Shown: one piece after another, positions 43,350-54,336 of the stretch | How positions within the stretch are numbered: the first letter of the stretch is position 1 | Layout of the letters: the number at the start of each line of letters is the position of its first letter | Source of the DNA: Ignavibacteriales bacterium | Lineage (GTDB): Bacteria > Bacteroidota > Ignavibacteria > Ignavibacteriales > Melioribacteraceae | Direction of reading: 5' to 3' | DNA: 64,000 bases | Assembly (NCBI GenBank): GCA_020635285.1 | Contig: JACKAB010000005.1 | Location: forward strand, 310,001-374,000 | Notes under the pieces: generated by a model | Told to the model about the DNA's origin: nothing | Seen by the model: only the letters and a program-made list of their open reading frames with translations | Database searches by the model: none | Program-made: the position numbers and the translations under genes

Positions 43350-44143
43350 TTGGACTTAAAACTAAAAAATAAAACCGTCCTTATAACCGCAGCCAGCACT
43401 GGCATTGGTCGTGCAACAGCAGAGCTATTTTTAAGAAGAAGGTGCAAATGTTGCAATCTGCTCCAGCAATATTAATAAATTAGAAAAAAGACCTCAAAAG
43501 AAATCTTTGATAAACATAGGAAAGAAATTTTCTTTGTTAAATGCGATATAAACAGACTTGAAGAAATTGAAAATACTGTAAAAATTGTTGAAGAAAAAAT
43601 TTGGCAGTATAGATATTTTAGTAAACAATTGCGGCGGACCAAAACCCGGATTTTTTGAAAATTTATCTGAAGAAAATTGGCAGAATGGTTTTGACCAAGT
43701 ATTAATGAGTGCTGTTAGATTTACAAAATTAACTCTCCCCAAAATGAAAGAAAATAAGTGGGGAAGAATAATAAACATTACTTCCATTTCAGTTAAACAG
43801 CCAATTGACAATTTACTTCTCTCAATGCATTCCGAAGCGGAGTTACAGCTTTTGCAAAAACACTCTCAAACCAGGTTGGTGAATTTAACATAACAGTAAA
43901 TAATGTTGCACCCGGCTTAACTTTAACGGGCCGATTAGATGAACTTGCTGAACTAAGAGCCAAAGATGCCAACATTACAAAAGAAGAAATGTTAAAGAAA
44001 ATGGCAAATGATATTCCCTAAAACGATTAGCCGAGCCAAAAGAAATTGCTTCTGCTGTGGTTTATTTAGCGTCTGAAATTGGCGGATATGTAACCGGACA
44101 AACTATTGTTGTTGATGGCGGGAATAATAAGGGGACTTATTGA
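43350..44143 (+). CDS. Short-chain dehydrogenase/reductase lacking the usual catalytic Tyr-Lys, frameshifted
   Basis: Start TTG 43350. The N terminus reads VLITAASTGIGRATA (cofactor loop), then VKCDINRLEE, ILVNNCGGPKPG and RIINITSISVKQP. Where the YxxxK motif is expected, the restored frame reads NLLLSNSLRSGVTAFAKTLS, with Ser-Asn and no Tyr. This matches a known non-canonical SDR group. The C terminus is normal (APGLTLTGRLDEL, RLAEPKEIASAVVYLAS, TGQTIVVDGG). Frameshifts near 43435, 43490, 43600, 43830 and 44020 split the gene. About 263 residues. Substrate unknown; the lack of the Tyr is in a region with indels but recurs in a frame that aligns well. Confidence 0.75.
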
Positions 44144-44171
44144 AAAAGTATCATACAAATTTAGGGATATT

Positions 44172-45403
44172 ATGAATCCAAGCATTGAAAAATTTAAAAA
44201 GCTTAATCAAATGTTGTTATTACGGAGGATAAAAAAAATATAATTATTAGCAATCCTTGGAATGATGATACTGTAATATTTTCTATTCCAAAATCAGCAG
44301 ATTTTACTCTAATTGAAAATATAAAATTTTATGAAGAATTTGTTGCACTATTTCACCCAGACAAAATTGAATTTATCTATGGTCCTATACACGTGGATGA
44401 TTCTGATATTGGAAAAAAGTTTAAATTAAATTATAAGAAGAAATCATTTGAATGTAGTTTCTCTCCGGTTTCAGAAACTTTGGAGCTATTTGCTAAATCA
44501 TTCAGAGAGGGCAAAACTGATAGTACATCAAGTTATAGAAATTTAAGATTCTTCAGGGATTTTTATTTTAAAGAACACATTTTTTAAAGAGGCTCACAAA
44601 TATACAACTCCCATAAGTTTCTATGTTAATGGGGATTATAATGATATTGGGGATCTAATTCAATTTTCAAATACTATAAATTTTACTTGACATACTTCCA
44701 AAGGTCATCTCCAAACATTGCTGTCTTAAAAAAAAAAAATCCGACTACGGAAGAATTTGATTCAGTTGTGCCCTGTTTATCGCTGTTTGGAGAGTTTCCA
44801 AAAGAAATAAATGCTCATTGCATTGATCCAGTTTTACTTGATATTTTTCTTATTGCACGAGATAGCACTAATATTAGACTAAAATTTATATTCTATTATC
44901 AAATACTGGAATATGCATCATATTATTATATTAACAACAAACTAAAAAGTAAGTTAAGTTTGATACTAAAAGACCCAGCTATTTCAGATAATTCAAATTA
45001 TGCAATAGGACATATAATTGAAGAAATGAAGGATACTTTCTCGCAAAAAGATGATTATAGTAGACTTGAGAAAACAGTACTTGATTATTGCAAAATTGAT
45101 GACATTAAAAAGTGAATTGAATGCAAACAGTAACTATTTTTCTCAAGATCATTTTTTTGAAGGTGGTTTTTTATTGAAAAAATTGTTAAGGAACCGGATG
45201 CCATTAAATTTATTACAGATTCAGATATGATAAAAATATTAAAGAATATAGATAAAATTAGAAACGTGCTTGTTCATTTGAGAGAATCGAGAGAAAATAA
45301 GGTAATACTGCCAACTTCCAGAAATGAAAATCTAATTAAGCCATATTTATACTTATTGTTTAGGATTTCTGAAAAAGTTGCAATACACTTTGAAAAAAAA
45401 TAA
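44172..45403 (+). CDS. Uncharacterised protein with a C-terminal HEPN-like motif, frameshifted
   Basis: Four pieces join from ATG 44172 into about 410 residues. There is no signal peptide. The N-terminal half (SNPWNDDTVIFSIP, EFIYGPIHVD) is not a family I know. The C-terminal half is helical: FIFYYQILEYASYYYINNK, then, after a shift near 45170, KIRNVLVHLRESRENK. The Arg-x4-His of RNVLVH fits the HEPN ribonuclease motif, as in ApeA-like proteins of antiphage and toxin systems. Its flanks are metabolic genes, so it looks like an isolated accessory gene. Role and even family are uncertain. Confidence 0.5.
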
Positions 45404-45524
45404 ATGTAAGCTGACCAACTGATAAAACCAATTTTTCTTATCTATTCTGGAAAATTGTTAAATTGATTTTTATTTAATTCATATTTATTAAAACAATATT
45501 TCCTCATAAGTAGGGGACACAAAT

Positions 45525-47077
45525 ATGATAAAAGAAATAGACCTTTCCGTCACGCCGGATTTTATTCACAATTATGATTTTCTCAAAAATCAAGCTGTTA
45601 AAAAACTTCATTTAAATGTTAATGAAATCAATTCAGTTGCAATATTAAAAAGATCAATTGATTCAAGAAAGAAACCGGTTTTTCGTTTAAAACTAAATGT
45701 GTTTATAAATGAAAATCCGAAAGATTATAAAACCGAATTTAATTTCACTCCAGTAAAGTCTGATAAAAAATAATAATAATCGGCAGCGGTCCTGCTGGAT
45801 TTTTTGCCGCTTTACGCGCAATAGAATTAGGCATTAAACCAATAGTTCTTGAGCGAGGAAAGAATGTAAGAGATAGACGTTTTGATTTGAAGGCAATTAT
45901 GCAAGAGGGAATTGTAAACTCAGATTCAAATTATTGTTTTGGAGAAGGCGGTGCGGGAACTTACAGCGACGGCAAACTTTACACACGCTCCAACAAACGC
46001 GGAAATGTTAATAGAATAATTGATGTGTTAATTCATCACGGTGCAAATGAAGAAATTAGAATTGATTCTCATCCTCATATTGGTTCAAATAAACTTCCTA
46101 AAATTATTCAGAGTAAAAGAGAGACAATTCAAAACTGTAATGGCGAAATCCATTTTGAAAAAAAAGTTACGGATTTTATAATTAATCAAAATAAAATTAA
46201 CGGAGTTATAGTTAATGAAAATGAAGAAATTCTTGGCGATGCAGTAATTTTAGCAACTGGGCACTCCGCTCGAGATATTTATGAAATATTTAGAAAAAGG
46301 GAATTGGCAATTGAGTCTAAATCTTTTGCAATGGGTGTTAGAATCGAGCATCCGCAAGCTCTAATTGACTCAATTCAATATCATTCAAAAACTCGTCACG
46401 AAAATTTACCAGCATCAAATTATAGTTTAGCCTGCCAAGTTGATAATAAAGGAGTTTATTCATTCTGCATGTGTCCGGGTGGAATAATTATTCCCGCATC
46501 CACTGATGAAAATGAATTAGTGTTAAATGGAATGTCGGTTTCAAAAAGAAATTCACCATTTGCAAATTCCGGTTTAGTGGTTGAAGTAAATGTAAATGAT
46601 TGGAAACATTTATCAATGCATAAAGAATTTGCCGGATTGATGTTTCAGAAAGAAATGGAAAGTTTAGCGTTTAACTCCGGCGGTGGAAAACAGATTGCAC
46701 CTGCTCAAAGAATAACTGATTTTGTGTCTCAAAAAATCTCAAAGAATATTCCCAAAAGTTCTTACGTTCCGGGAACAGTTTCATCACCATTGCATGATAT
46801 TTTACCAAAAGATATTTCAAGAAGATTAAGAAAATCATTAATTATCTTTAACCAAAGAATGAAAGGTTATTACACTGAAGAGGCACAAATATTAGCAGTT
46901 GAATCAAGAACGAGTTCACCATTAAGAATTCCGCGTGATAGAGAAACCCTTATGCATATTGGTGTTTCGGGATTATTCCCATCCGGCGAAGGAGCTGGTT
47001 ATGCCGGAGGAATTGTTTCCGCGGCAATTGATGGAGAAAGATGTGCTGAACAAGCTTTTAATTTTGTTATAAAGTAA
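45525..47077 (+). CDS. FAD-dependent dehydrogenase (COG2509 type), one frameshift
   Basis: An N-terminal domain of about 80 residues (SIDSRKKPVFRLKLNVFI) is followed, after a shift near 45765, by the FAD motif IIIIGSGPAGFFAALRA. LERGKNVRDRRFD, CFGEGGAGTYSDGKLYTR, ILATGHSARDIYEIF and EGAGYAGGIVSAA follow. This order and the short basic N-terminal domain are those of the COG2509 flavoproteins, about 517 residues. Their substrate is not known; an archaeal/bacterial role in quinone or geranylgeranyl reduction is only suggested. Convergent with the antiporter gene. Confidence 0.85.
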
Positions 47078-47159
47078 ATTGTATTCAGCCAAATTTGGCA
47101 AGCAATATTTTATTAATCTTAGGATCTGCATTCTAAAGGAGAAAGTAAAAAAAATAGAA

Positions 47160-48116
47160 TTAGACTTCATTAATAATTAAAAAACTTGTATAACCTATAA
47201 ATGTTGCTAATAATAAAGCCGCTTCCCAACGATCTAATCTCTTCCTCTTGCCTGTAAACATTGCAATAAATAAAAATATTGTTCCGCCAGCCAAAATATA
47301 CAAGTCAGTATTAAATATGGTATTGAACTCAATTGGGCGAATAAATGAGCTTACTGAAAGGATTAAAAATATATTAAAAATGTTTGATCCAATAATATTT
47401 CCGACGGCAATATCATTATTTTTCTTTATTGCGGCAACAACGGATGTTGCCAATTCTGGTAAAGATGTACCAGCTGCAATAATTGTTAAACCAATTATCT
47501 TATCACTCACTCCTAATGTTGTTGCAAGAAGGATAGCATTATTTACTACAATTTTACCGCCTAACACAAGTATTGATAATCCGACTATTATTAAAACCCA
47601 AATTTTCAAATTTGAATAATTCTTTTGAACTTCACTCGTAACTAAATCTTCTGTCTTCAATTGTTTATAGACATAAAGTAAAAAAAGGCCAAACATAATT
47701 GCTAAAAAAATCCCATCTATTCTTGAAAGAATATTTGAATTGGCAGTAAAAAAATCATTTGCTAAAATGAATAGTATAATAATTGCTAAAAAAGAAAGAG
47801 GTATTTCTTTCCAAACTGTGCTTGATTGAACTGATAAAGGTGTTATTATTCCGGCTATTCCTAATATAAGAAAAAGGTTAAAATTGTTACTACCAATAAC
47901 ATTCCCAAATACAATATCAAAGCTGCCATTGAATGAGGCAAATGAGTTTACAACTAATTCCGGTGCCGACGTTCCAAATGCGACAATAGTCAGACCAATG
48001 GCAAGATTGGAAATTCCAAATTTTTTAGCAAGAGCTGAGGCACCTTCAACTAACCAATCTGCCCCTTTTACAAGAATAATAAGCCCAAAGATTAACAAAA
48101 GTATTTGTATTAACAT
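47160..48116 (-). CDS. Calcium/sodium antiporter (YrbG-like, CaCA family)
   Basis: 318 residues, ten hydrophobic segments in two inverted halves. Each half has an alpha repeat: GLTIVAFGTSAPELVVN with GNVIGSNNFN in the first, GLTIIAAGTSLPELATS with GNIIGSNIFN in the second. These are the ion-binding repeats of K+-independent Na+/Ca2+ exchangers such as YrbG. Inner-membrane protein that extrudes Ca2+ or exchanges it for Na+/H+. Frame intact. Single gene downstream of ada on the same strand. Confidence 0.92.
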   Translation of the reverse strand: MLIQILLLIFGLIILVKGADWLVEGASALAKKFGISNLAIGLTIVAFGTSAPELVVNSFASFNGSFDIVFGNVIGSNNFNLFLILGIAGIITPLSVQSSTVWKEIPLSFLAIIILFILANDFFTANSNILSRIDGIFLAIMFGLFLLYVYKQLKTEDLVTSEVQKNYSNLKIWVLIIVGLSILVLGGKIVVNNAILLATTLGVSDKIIGLTIIAAGTSLPELATSVVAAIKKNNDIAVGNIIGSNIFNIFLILSVSSFIRPIEFNTIFNTDLYILAGGTIFLFIAMFTGKRKRLDRWEAALLLATFIGYTSFLIINEV

Positions 48117-48200
48117 ATTAGTCTTTCAAATTAAGTCCGTGAATGTAAATAATAAAATCACGATTTTAAATAAATTTATAAGAACATTATTGCACTTTAA

Positions 48201-49271
48201 TTATGAATTGTTTCTCTCCAATTCTAATAACCATCTTTTTCTCCATAATCCACCGCCATAACCAGTTAGATTACCATCAGATCCTATTACTCTATGGCAG
48301 GGGATTATAATAGATATTTTGTTCATTCCATTTGCATTGGCAACTGCTCTTACTGATTTTGGCTTTTGTAGTGTGTTTGCTTGCTCTTGATATGATCTTG
48401 TTTTTCCATATGGTATATTTTGTAATTCTTTCCATACTGATTCTTGAAACTCAGTCCCAGGACTAAATAGTGGAACAGTAAATCGTTTTAATTTCCCATC
48501 AAAATATTCAGCAAGTTGTTTCTTGAGTAAATTAAAATGTTTATTTGCACCTTGAATTATGGTACCATTTAATCTTTTTGCAAGTGACTTAAATTGACTC
48601 TCTAACATTTTTCTATCACTAAATTCCAATAAACAAATCCCTTCTTCAACAGCACAAGCAAACATAGTTCCAAGCGGAGTCTCAATTCTTGTTAAATCAA
48701 TCACATTCTGTTGTTTACTTTTCATGGGTGAAACACCTAAAATTGTTTTGAAGGCATCATTAAAACCACTTAATGAATTATAGCCGCTATCATACGCAGT
48801 AGATGTAACGGTATTTCCGTTTTGAATATTTTTGAACGCACTATTTATTCGAAACATTCTTTGATAAGCATGAAAAGTAATTCCATGATTTTTTAAGAAC
48901 CATCTTCTCATTTTACTTGGTTCAATTCCACGTTTACGCAAATCCCAATCCTTAAATTTAAGCGAAGGATTATTATTCAATTCACTAAGAATATCTTTTA
49001 TATAATCTGGAGTTTCATTCAAATTTTCTAATGGATTACAAACCTTGCATGGTCTATATCCGGATAATATTGCTTCTTTTGTTGACTGATAAAAAATAAC
49101 ATTTTCTCTTTTGGGTTTTCTGGCAGTGCAAGTTGGTCGGCAAAAAATGCCCGTGGTTTTTACTGCAGCAATAAAAGAGCCTTCAAAAGATGAATCTTTA
49201 TCTACTAAGGCTTTATACATTATATCTTCTGTTAACATTTTTAATCCCATTTTATATTTTCTTGTCGTCAT
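48201..49271 (-). CDS. ada: Bifunctional DNA alkylation repair protein and regulator (Ada type)
   Basis: 356 residues. The N-terminal zinc domain has Cys44 and Cys48 in GIFCRPTC and Cys75 and Cys78 in PCKVC; Cys44 accepts methyl groups from phosphotriesters. An AraC-type helix-turn-helix follows (SALTSTAYDSGY-like TVTSTAYDSGYNSLSGFNDAF). The C-terminal half is an O6-methylguanine methyltransferase with active Cys in IPCHRVIGSDGNLTGYGGG. The protein methylates itself and then activates its own regulon. The start at 49271 is used; Met8 and Met12 are alternatives. Palindromic repeats lie just upstream. Confidence 0.93.
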   Translation of the reverse strand: MTTRKYKMGLKMLTEDIMYKALVDKDSSFEGSFIAAVKTTGIFCRPTCTARKPKRENVIFYQSTKEAILSGYRPCKVCNPLENLNETPDYIKDILSELNNNPSLKFKDWDLRKRGIEPSKMRRWFLKNHGITFHAYQRMFRINSAFKNIQNGNTVTSTAYDSGYNSLSGFNDAFKTILGVSPMKSKQQNVIDLTRIETPLGTMFACAVEEGICLLEFSDRKMLESQFKSLAKRLNGTIIQGANKHFNLLKKQLAEYFDGKLKRFTVPLFSPGTEFQESVWKELQNIPYGKTRSYQEQANTLQKPKSVRAVANANGMNKISIIIPCHRVIGSDGNLTGYGGGLWRKRWLLELERNNS

Positions 49272-49286
49272 TTACTTTTTGTTGTT

Positions 49287-49358
49287 GTCATTCCCACGAA
49301 AGTGGGAATCCAGAGATTTATAACAATGGATTCCCGATAAATACATTCGGGAATGACA
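49287..49358. repeat. Palindromic element of the GTCATTCCC...GGGAATGAC family
   Basis: Starts GTCATTCCCAC and ends GGGAATGACA, with an inner hairpin TTCCCAC-GAAA-GTGGGAA and a second arm pair CCCGA/TCGGG. It lies in the 336-bp gap between ada and topB, which otherwise holds only another repeat and AT-rich sequence. The outer GTCATT/AATGAC ends are shared with the other repeat family. Confidence 0.8.
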
Positions 49359-49366
49359 TAAATGTT

Positions 49367-49442
49367 GTCATCGTGAGGATTTATCTGAAGCAAACTATTC
49401 AGTTTTATTGTAGAGATTGCTTCACTGTGTTCGCAATGACGA
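49367..49442. repeat. Palindromic element of the GTCATTGC family, diverged copy
   Basis: GTCATCGTGAGGATTTATCTGAAGCAA at the left (49367 on) and GAGATTGCTTC...TCGCAATGACG at the right. The arms match those of 43206-43296, with more changes. It lies only 8 bp from the preceding element of the other family. The remaining part of the gap (49443-49607) shows nothing recognisable apart from AT-rich DNA and a likely topB promoter. Confidence 0.75.
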
Positions 49443-49607
49443 GTTAATAAAACTAATATAAATGTAATGATCCTATTCGTGATCTTACAACCGAAAAGTT
49501 AACATATATATTTATAAAGAGAAGCCTATTTTGGATTCTTATCTAACTTATTTTATCAGTATTTTACCATCCCAAATACATTTTTATTAAACAAATTATT
49601 AGAATAA

Positions 49608-51889
49608 TTGAAAGTCTGTATTGCTGAAAAACCTAGTGTAGCCAAAGAGATAGCTAATATTCTTGGAGCCAATATTCGTAAAGATGGATTTTACGAGGGG
49701 AATGGTTACCAAGTTACTTGGACATTTGGACACTTCTGCACACTTAATACTCCCGATGATTATCAGCAAAGCTGGAAAAAGTGGTCGCTTCATAATCTCC
49801 CAATGCTTCCTGCAAAATTTGATACAAAGATCATAAATGATAAAGGTGTTAAAAAACAGTTTAATATTATTAAAAGTCTTTTCAACAAAGCGGAACTTGT
49901 TATCAATTGTGGTGATGCCGGCCAGGAAGGTGAACTAATTCAGCGATGGGTTATTAAGCAGGCAGGATATAATGGGGAGATTAAACGTTTGTGGATTTCT
50001 TCTTTAACCGAAGAAGCTATTAAAGAGGGATTTACAAAACTTGACGATTCTGATAAATATAATAATCTCTATTATGCAGGAAGTTCAAGAGCTATTGGTG
50101 ACTGGCTCCTTGGCATGAATGCCACTCGTCTGTACACTCTAAAGTATGGCGGATATAAACAAGTACTTTCAGTTGGTAGAGTGCAAACTCCAACCTTGGC
50201 AATGTTAGTAAAGAGATTTAAGGAGATAGATAGTTTCAAATCTACGCCTTATTGGGAATTACAAACACTTTATAGGGATACTAATTTTAATTGTGAGGAA
50301 GGTCGTTTTGAAAAAAAGGAAGACGGCGAGAAATTACTTGAGCAAATAAAAGGCAAGCCAATAACCATTCTTTCTATAACCAAGAAAAAAGGGAAGGAAC
50401 AACCTCCAAGATTATTTGATCTGACCGGACTGCAAGTACATTGTAACAAAAAGTTTGGTTATACAGCTGATAAAACTCTAAAGACAATTCAAAAACTTTA
50501 TGACGCAAAACTTGTTACTTATCCCAGAGTTGATACAACTTTTTTACCGGAAGATATGCATTCTAAAATACCTGAAACAATAAAGAAACTTCAGGGTTAT
50601 GAAGAATTTACAAAACCACTTTTAGATAAAAAAATAGTAAAAACTAAAAAAGTGTTTGATGATAAAAAGATAACAGATCACCATGCAATTATTCCCACCG
50701 GTGTTGTGCCTAAGAATTTATCTAAAGATGAATTCAACGTATATGATGCAATTACCAGACAATTTTTAGCCGCATTTTATCCGGAATGCCAAGTTGCAAA
50801 TACACATGTTGAAGCAGAAGTAGATGGAGTAAAATTTAAGGCTAGAGGAAAGGAAGTTTTGGAAGAAGGTTGGAGAGTTTTATTCCCGAAAACTAAAACA
50901 GCCAAAGATGATAATGAAGATTCTGATGATAAAGATGGGGATGCTAATATATTGCCGACATTTAAGAAAGGTGAATCGGGCAATCACGAACCATCATTTT
51001 TGGAGAAGCAAACAAAAGCACCAAATAATTATACTGAAGCTTCATTGCTTAGAGCAATGGAAACAGCTGGTAAAGATATTGACGATGATGAATTACGTGA
51101 TTTGATGAAAGCTAATGGAATCGGAAGACCTTCAACAAGAGCAGCAATAATTGAAACCCTGCACAAAAGAAACTATATCAAAAGAAATAAAAAGCAGATT
51201 TTAGCTACTGAAACTGGTATTAAACTTATTGATACTATTGAAAATGAATTGCTAAAATCGACTGAACTAACCGGGCAATGGGAAAAAAAATTACGTGAAA
51301 TTGAGGAGGGTAAATATAGTGCCGGTAAATTTATTAATGAGATGAAAGTTATGGTGGAACAATTAGTTAATGAAGTTAAATCTGCCAAAGCCAGACCAAA
51401 AATATCTGCAATCAGAAAAAAGAAAATTGATAAACCAAATGAAGAAATCTCAAGTAATAAAATAGCAAATTCCACTTGTCCCAATTGTAAGGAAGGAAAA
51501 TTGCTAAAAGGTCAAAAAGCTTTTGGGTGCAGTCGATGGAAGGAAAATTGTAATTTCCGTTTACCTTTTGAGTTTATGGATAAAAAGATATCGGAAAATC
51601 AGTTGCATGAATTATTAACAAATGGTTCTACTGGTCTTCTGAAAGGTTTTAAACAAGATGATAAAAAAATAAATGGAATTCTTTCATTTGATGAGAATTT
51701 TGAACTTAAGTTTATTGAAAAAGTAGAAGATACAAAAAAGAAAAAAACTGATGGTGTTATTTGTCCTAAATGTAAAAAGGGAAAATCATAAAAGGTAAAT
51801 CTGCTTTTGGATGCAGTGAATGGAAAAGCGGATGCAGTTTTAGGACAGCCTTTGATTCACCAATGGGATTGAAATTACTTGAAGATTAG
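49608..51889 (+). CDS. topB: DNA topoisomerase III, one frameshift near the C terminus
   Basis: Type IA topoisomerase that decatenates DNA. TTG start. The N-terminal Toprim domain reads VCIAEKPSVAKEIANILG, then INCGDAGQEGELIQRW. The active-site Tyr lies in LVTYPRVDTTFLPEDM. LMKANGIGRPSTRAAIIETL and an acidic insertion at about residues 425-445 follow. Two C-terminal zinc ribbons are seen: CPNCKEGKLLKG...GCSRWKENC, and a second split by a shift near 51790, which restored reads AFGCSEWKSGCSFR and ends GLKLLED at 51889. About 760 residues. Likely partner of RecQ, encoded 13 kb away. Confidence 0.93.
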
Positions 51890-52093
51890 TAGCCTCAAAT
51901 ATAGAAAAAATGTCTTGCAAACAACGCAATTATTTAAATTTCTTAAGAGCTGATGGAATTATTATTAAAGACTTCTTAAAATTATGAAATGGAGTTTGAG
52001 AAACGAATGTGACACACTCAGTTTTTAGGTCAAATTATGACAAAACTTAAATCTTTCCTCAGAATGACAGATGTTTTTAATTTTTTCTATTAA

Positions 52094-52859
52094 CTATTCA
52101 TAAAGATCATTTAATATCTGCTTTACAAATATCATAAAAAATAAATCTGCCATTTTTTCAGTAACATCTTTGAAGAATTTTGCACCTTTTTTCTTTTGTT
52201 GCTAGAGAAGGATTGCCAACTCCAGTATCTTCACTTATTTGCGACCATTTACGTTCAGACCAAGCCCATCCTTCTTGAAACGCTTTTATTTTATTTTTTT
52301 TCTCGGTTCCTATTCCCCAATTATCTTTTGGCAAAACTAGTTCTGGTTTTAAATAAAGCATCAAACTGGTTTCCATTTCTTCGGCATGATCACCGGAGTT
52401 TTCAAAAAATAATTTTCTATCAATTGCTTTAAACCAGTTTGTTGTGGCTAAGAACATTTCAGGAAACTGTAATCCCAATTCTCTTAACATTTGGTTAAAA
52501 TCATTACCGCCATGACTGTTAAAAATTAATAGTTTCTTAATCCCTTGACGATTTAATACTTCAATCACATCTTTCAGAATTACAAATTGTGTACTGGGAT
52601 TTAAATTTATATCAAGAAGAATATCTGACTGACCTGTATTTACGCCGAATGGGATGCTCGGTAAAACAATAACTTTTGCACCCTTCTCCCAAGCAATTTT
52701 AGCTGATTCTGCAGCGAGCAAATCTGATTCAAAAACATCTGTTGCATATGGAAGATGATAATTATGGGCTTCAGTTGCTCCCCATGGCAGTACTGCTAAT
52801 TCGAATTTAGCATCTTTAATATATTTCCAATTAGATTCAGCTAAAATATAAGGTCTCAT
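52094..52859 (-). CDS. Creatininase-family amidohydrolase
   Basis: Metal-dependent hydrolase of the creatininase/formamide-hydrolase fold. Metal ligands are seen in GATEAHNYHLPYATD (Glu, His, Asp), NSHGGND and DHAEEMETSLML. The written frame ends RCKILQRCY; removing one base near 52190 gives KGAKFFKDVTEKMADLFF and ends at 52094, about 255 residues, the family length. Members hydrolyse creatinine, or act on riboflavin or mycofactocin intermediates. Its ATG overlaps the stop of the SGNH esterase gene by one base (TAATG), so the two are coupled. Actual substrate unknown. Confidence 0.82.
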
Positions 52860-53551
52860 TAGTCTTCCATTAAGGCTTCTGATACTGCATCTTCAACCAA
52901 TGGTTCCATTACTTTATATCCGGCTTCATTTGGGTGAACTCCATCATAAGTGAGTTCGGGTTTAAGTCCATTATTACCATCTGTCATTGCCGAGAAATAA
53001 TCCAAATATATATATCCATTATTATCAGCGTAATTCTTTATCATTTCGTTAAGTGCAGGTATTTTAATATTTGGGCTTTTCCCTGGACTCCAAGGATAAT
53101 CAAAAGCTGGCAGAACTGAAGAAAGTACAATCTTAATTCCATTAATCTCAGCAAGTTCGCACATGGAAATAATATTTTCCATAATTTGTTCGAGTGTCAT
53201 TGGACCAGTATTACCGGCAATATCATTGGTCCCAGCCAATATTACAACTACTTTAGGATTAAGATTAATTACATCTTGTCTAAATCTTAAAAGCATTTGA
53301 GCAGTAGTTTGCCCGCTAATTCCGCGCTCAATTATTGGTTTATCGGCAAAGAATTCAGGACGCGCATCGGACCAGCCTTGCGTTATAGAATTCCCCATAA
53401 ATACGATACGATTTTCATACGGAGTAGGTGCTTCAAGTTGTTCATTATCTTCTTTGAAGTGATTTAAATCTGCCCAATCCTGTGCACTTGTTAATTCATT
53501 CATAAATAAAATCAATATAAATATTGTAAAAGTTATTTTTAGATTTTTCAT
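52859..53551 (-). CDS. Secreted SGNH/GDSL hydrolase (esterase)
   Basis: 230 residues. A signal peptide (MKNLKITFTIFILILF...TSA) is followed by the SGNH blocks: Ser55 in FMGNSITQGW, RGISGQTTAQM (Gly), VILAGTNDIAGN (Asn), and YDGVHPNEAGY (Asp and His). These are the carbohydrate esterase/acetylxylan-esterase-like type of the family, probably periplasmic or surface-located. Upstream partner of the creatininase-family gene with a one-base overlap. Substrate unknown, perhaps acylated sugars. Frame intact. Confidence 0.9.
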   Translation of the reverse strand: MKNLKITFTIFILILFMNELTSAQDWADLNHFKEDNEQLEAPTPYENRIVFMGNSITQGWSDARPEFFADKPIIERGISGQTTAQMLLRFRQDVINLNPKVVVILAGTNDIAGNTGPMTLEQIMENIISMCELAEINGIKIVLSSVLPAFDYPWSPGKSPNIKIPALNEMIKNYADNNGYIYLDYFSAMTDGNNGLKPELTYDGVHPNEAGYKVMEPLVEDAVSEALMED

Positions 53552-53654
53552 TTCCTCAATCCAATTTTTAATAGTAGAAAATTATTTGTTTAACTTAATT
53601 TGAAAAAAACATCCACTATAATTTAATAAGAATTGGTGAGAACACGCATTAATT

Positions 53655-54290
53655 TCAAAACAAACTGTGAGCTTTTTGAACAAAATAATCATTAAATAAA
53701 ATCACTAATAAGAATATGTAAGCAATAAAACCAAAGACAATAAATAACTGACCTTTTGATGTTTTTTGAATATCGTGTCTCGATTTTACATCGCAAACTT
53801 CACCGGGGCAGTATTGAGCTTTTTCTTTATAAAACATTGAATAAAATTTACAGCCTAAACATATTCCAAATGCAGATTCGAAGAATAAAAATATTAAACA
53901 TATGAAGCAGATAAGACCGGTAATTGCGCTAAATGAATTAACTACAACAATAAGCACAAACATTATTGCTGCCAATATAATTCCAATTATCCATGCAAAC
54001 TTTTTTTGTGCGGCTCCCACATATTCCGGAACTTGATTGTTGACAATCAATCTACCCATAATTAAAGTTGGGGAAAATTTAGGATTAACAAAAACACGTA
54101 TTAACATATCTGTAAGAAATATTACCACTGCATATTTAAGAAGCAGAAAATCACCTTTAAAAATGACCGTCAATATAGAAATAAACATAAATAGAAACAT
54201 TATTCCTGCTGCTGCCCTAATTTCGCGTTCATTTAAAACCGGAATAGAATAGCCTTCTACTTTTTCACCAAATTGTATTATTTTTTTCAT
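53655..54290 (-). CDS. DUF4395 membrane protein
   Basis: 211 residues. VLNEREIRAAAGIMF at the N terminus, LTDMLIRVFVNPKFSPTLIMGR and an FGICLGCKFYSMFY block are the marks of DUF4395. Four to five transmembrane helices are visible (FLFMFISILTVIF, FAWIIGIILAAIMFVLIVVV, LFIVFGFIAYIFLLVIL). Cysteines in CPGEVC and CLGC could bind metal or form disulfides; other DUF4395 proteins occur by thioredoxins. The function is not known. Frame intact; single gene. Confidence 0.8.
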   Translation of the reverse strand: MKKIIQFGEKVEGYSIPVLNEREIRAAAGIMFLFMFISILTVIFKGDFLLLKYAVVIFLTDMLIRVFVNPKFSPTLIMGRLIVNNQVPEYVGAAQKKFAWIIGIILAAIMFVLIVVVNSFSAITGLICFICLIFLFFESAFGICLGCKFYSMFYKEKAQYCPGEVCDVKSRHDIQKTSKGQLFIVFGFIAYIFLLVILFNDYFVQKAHSLF

Positions 54291-54336
54291 TTGCTCGCCC
54301 GTTAAAATTATTAGAGACCTCTGAAATATTCAAATT

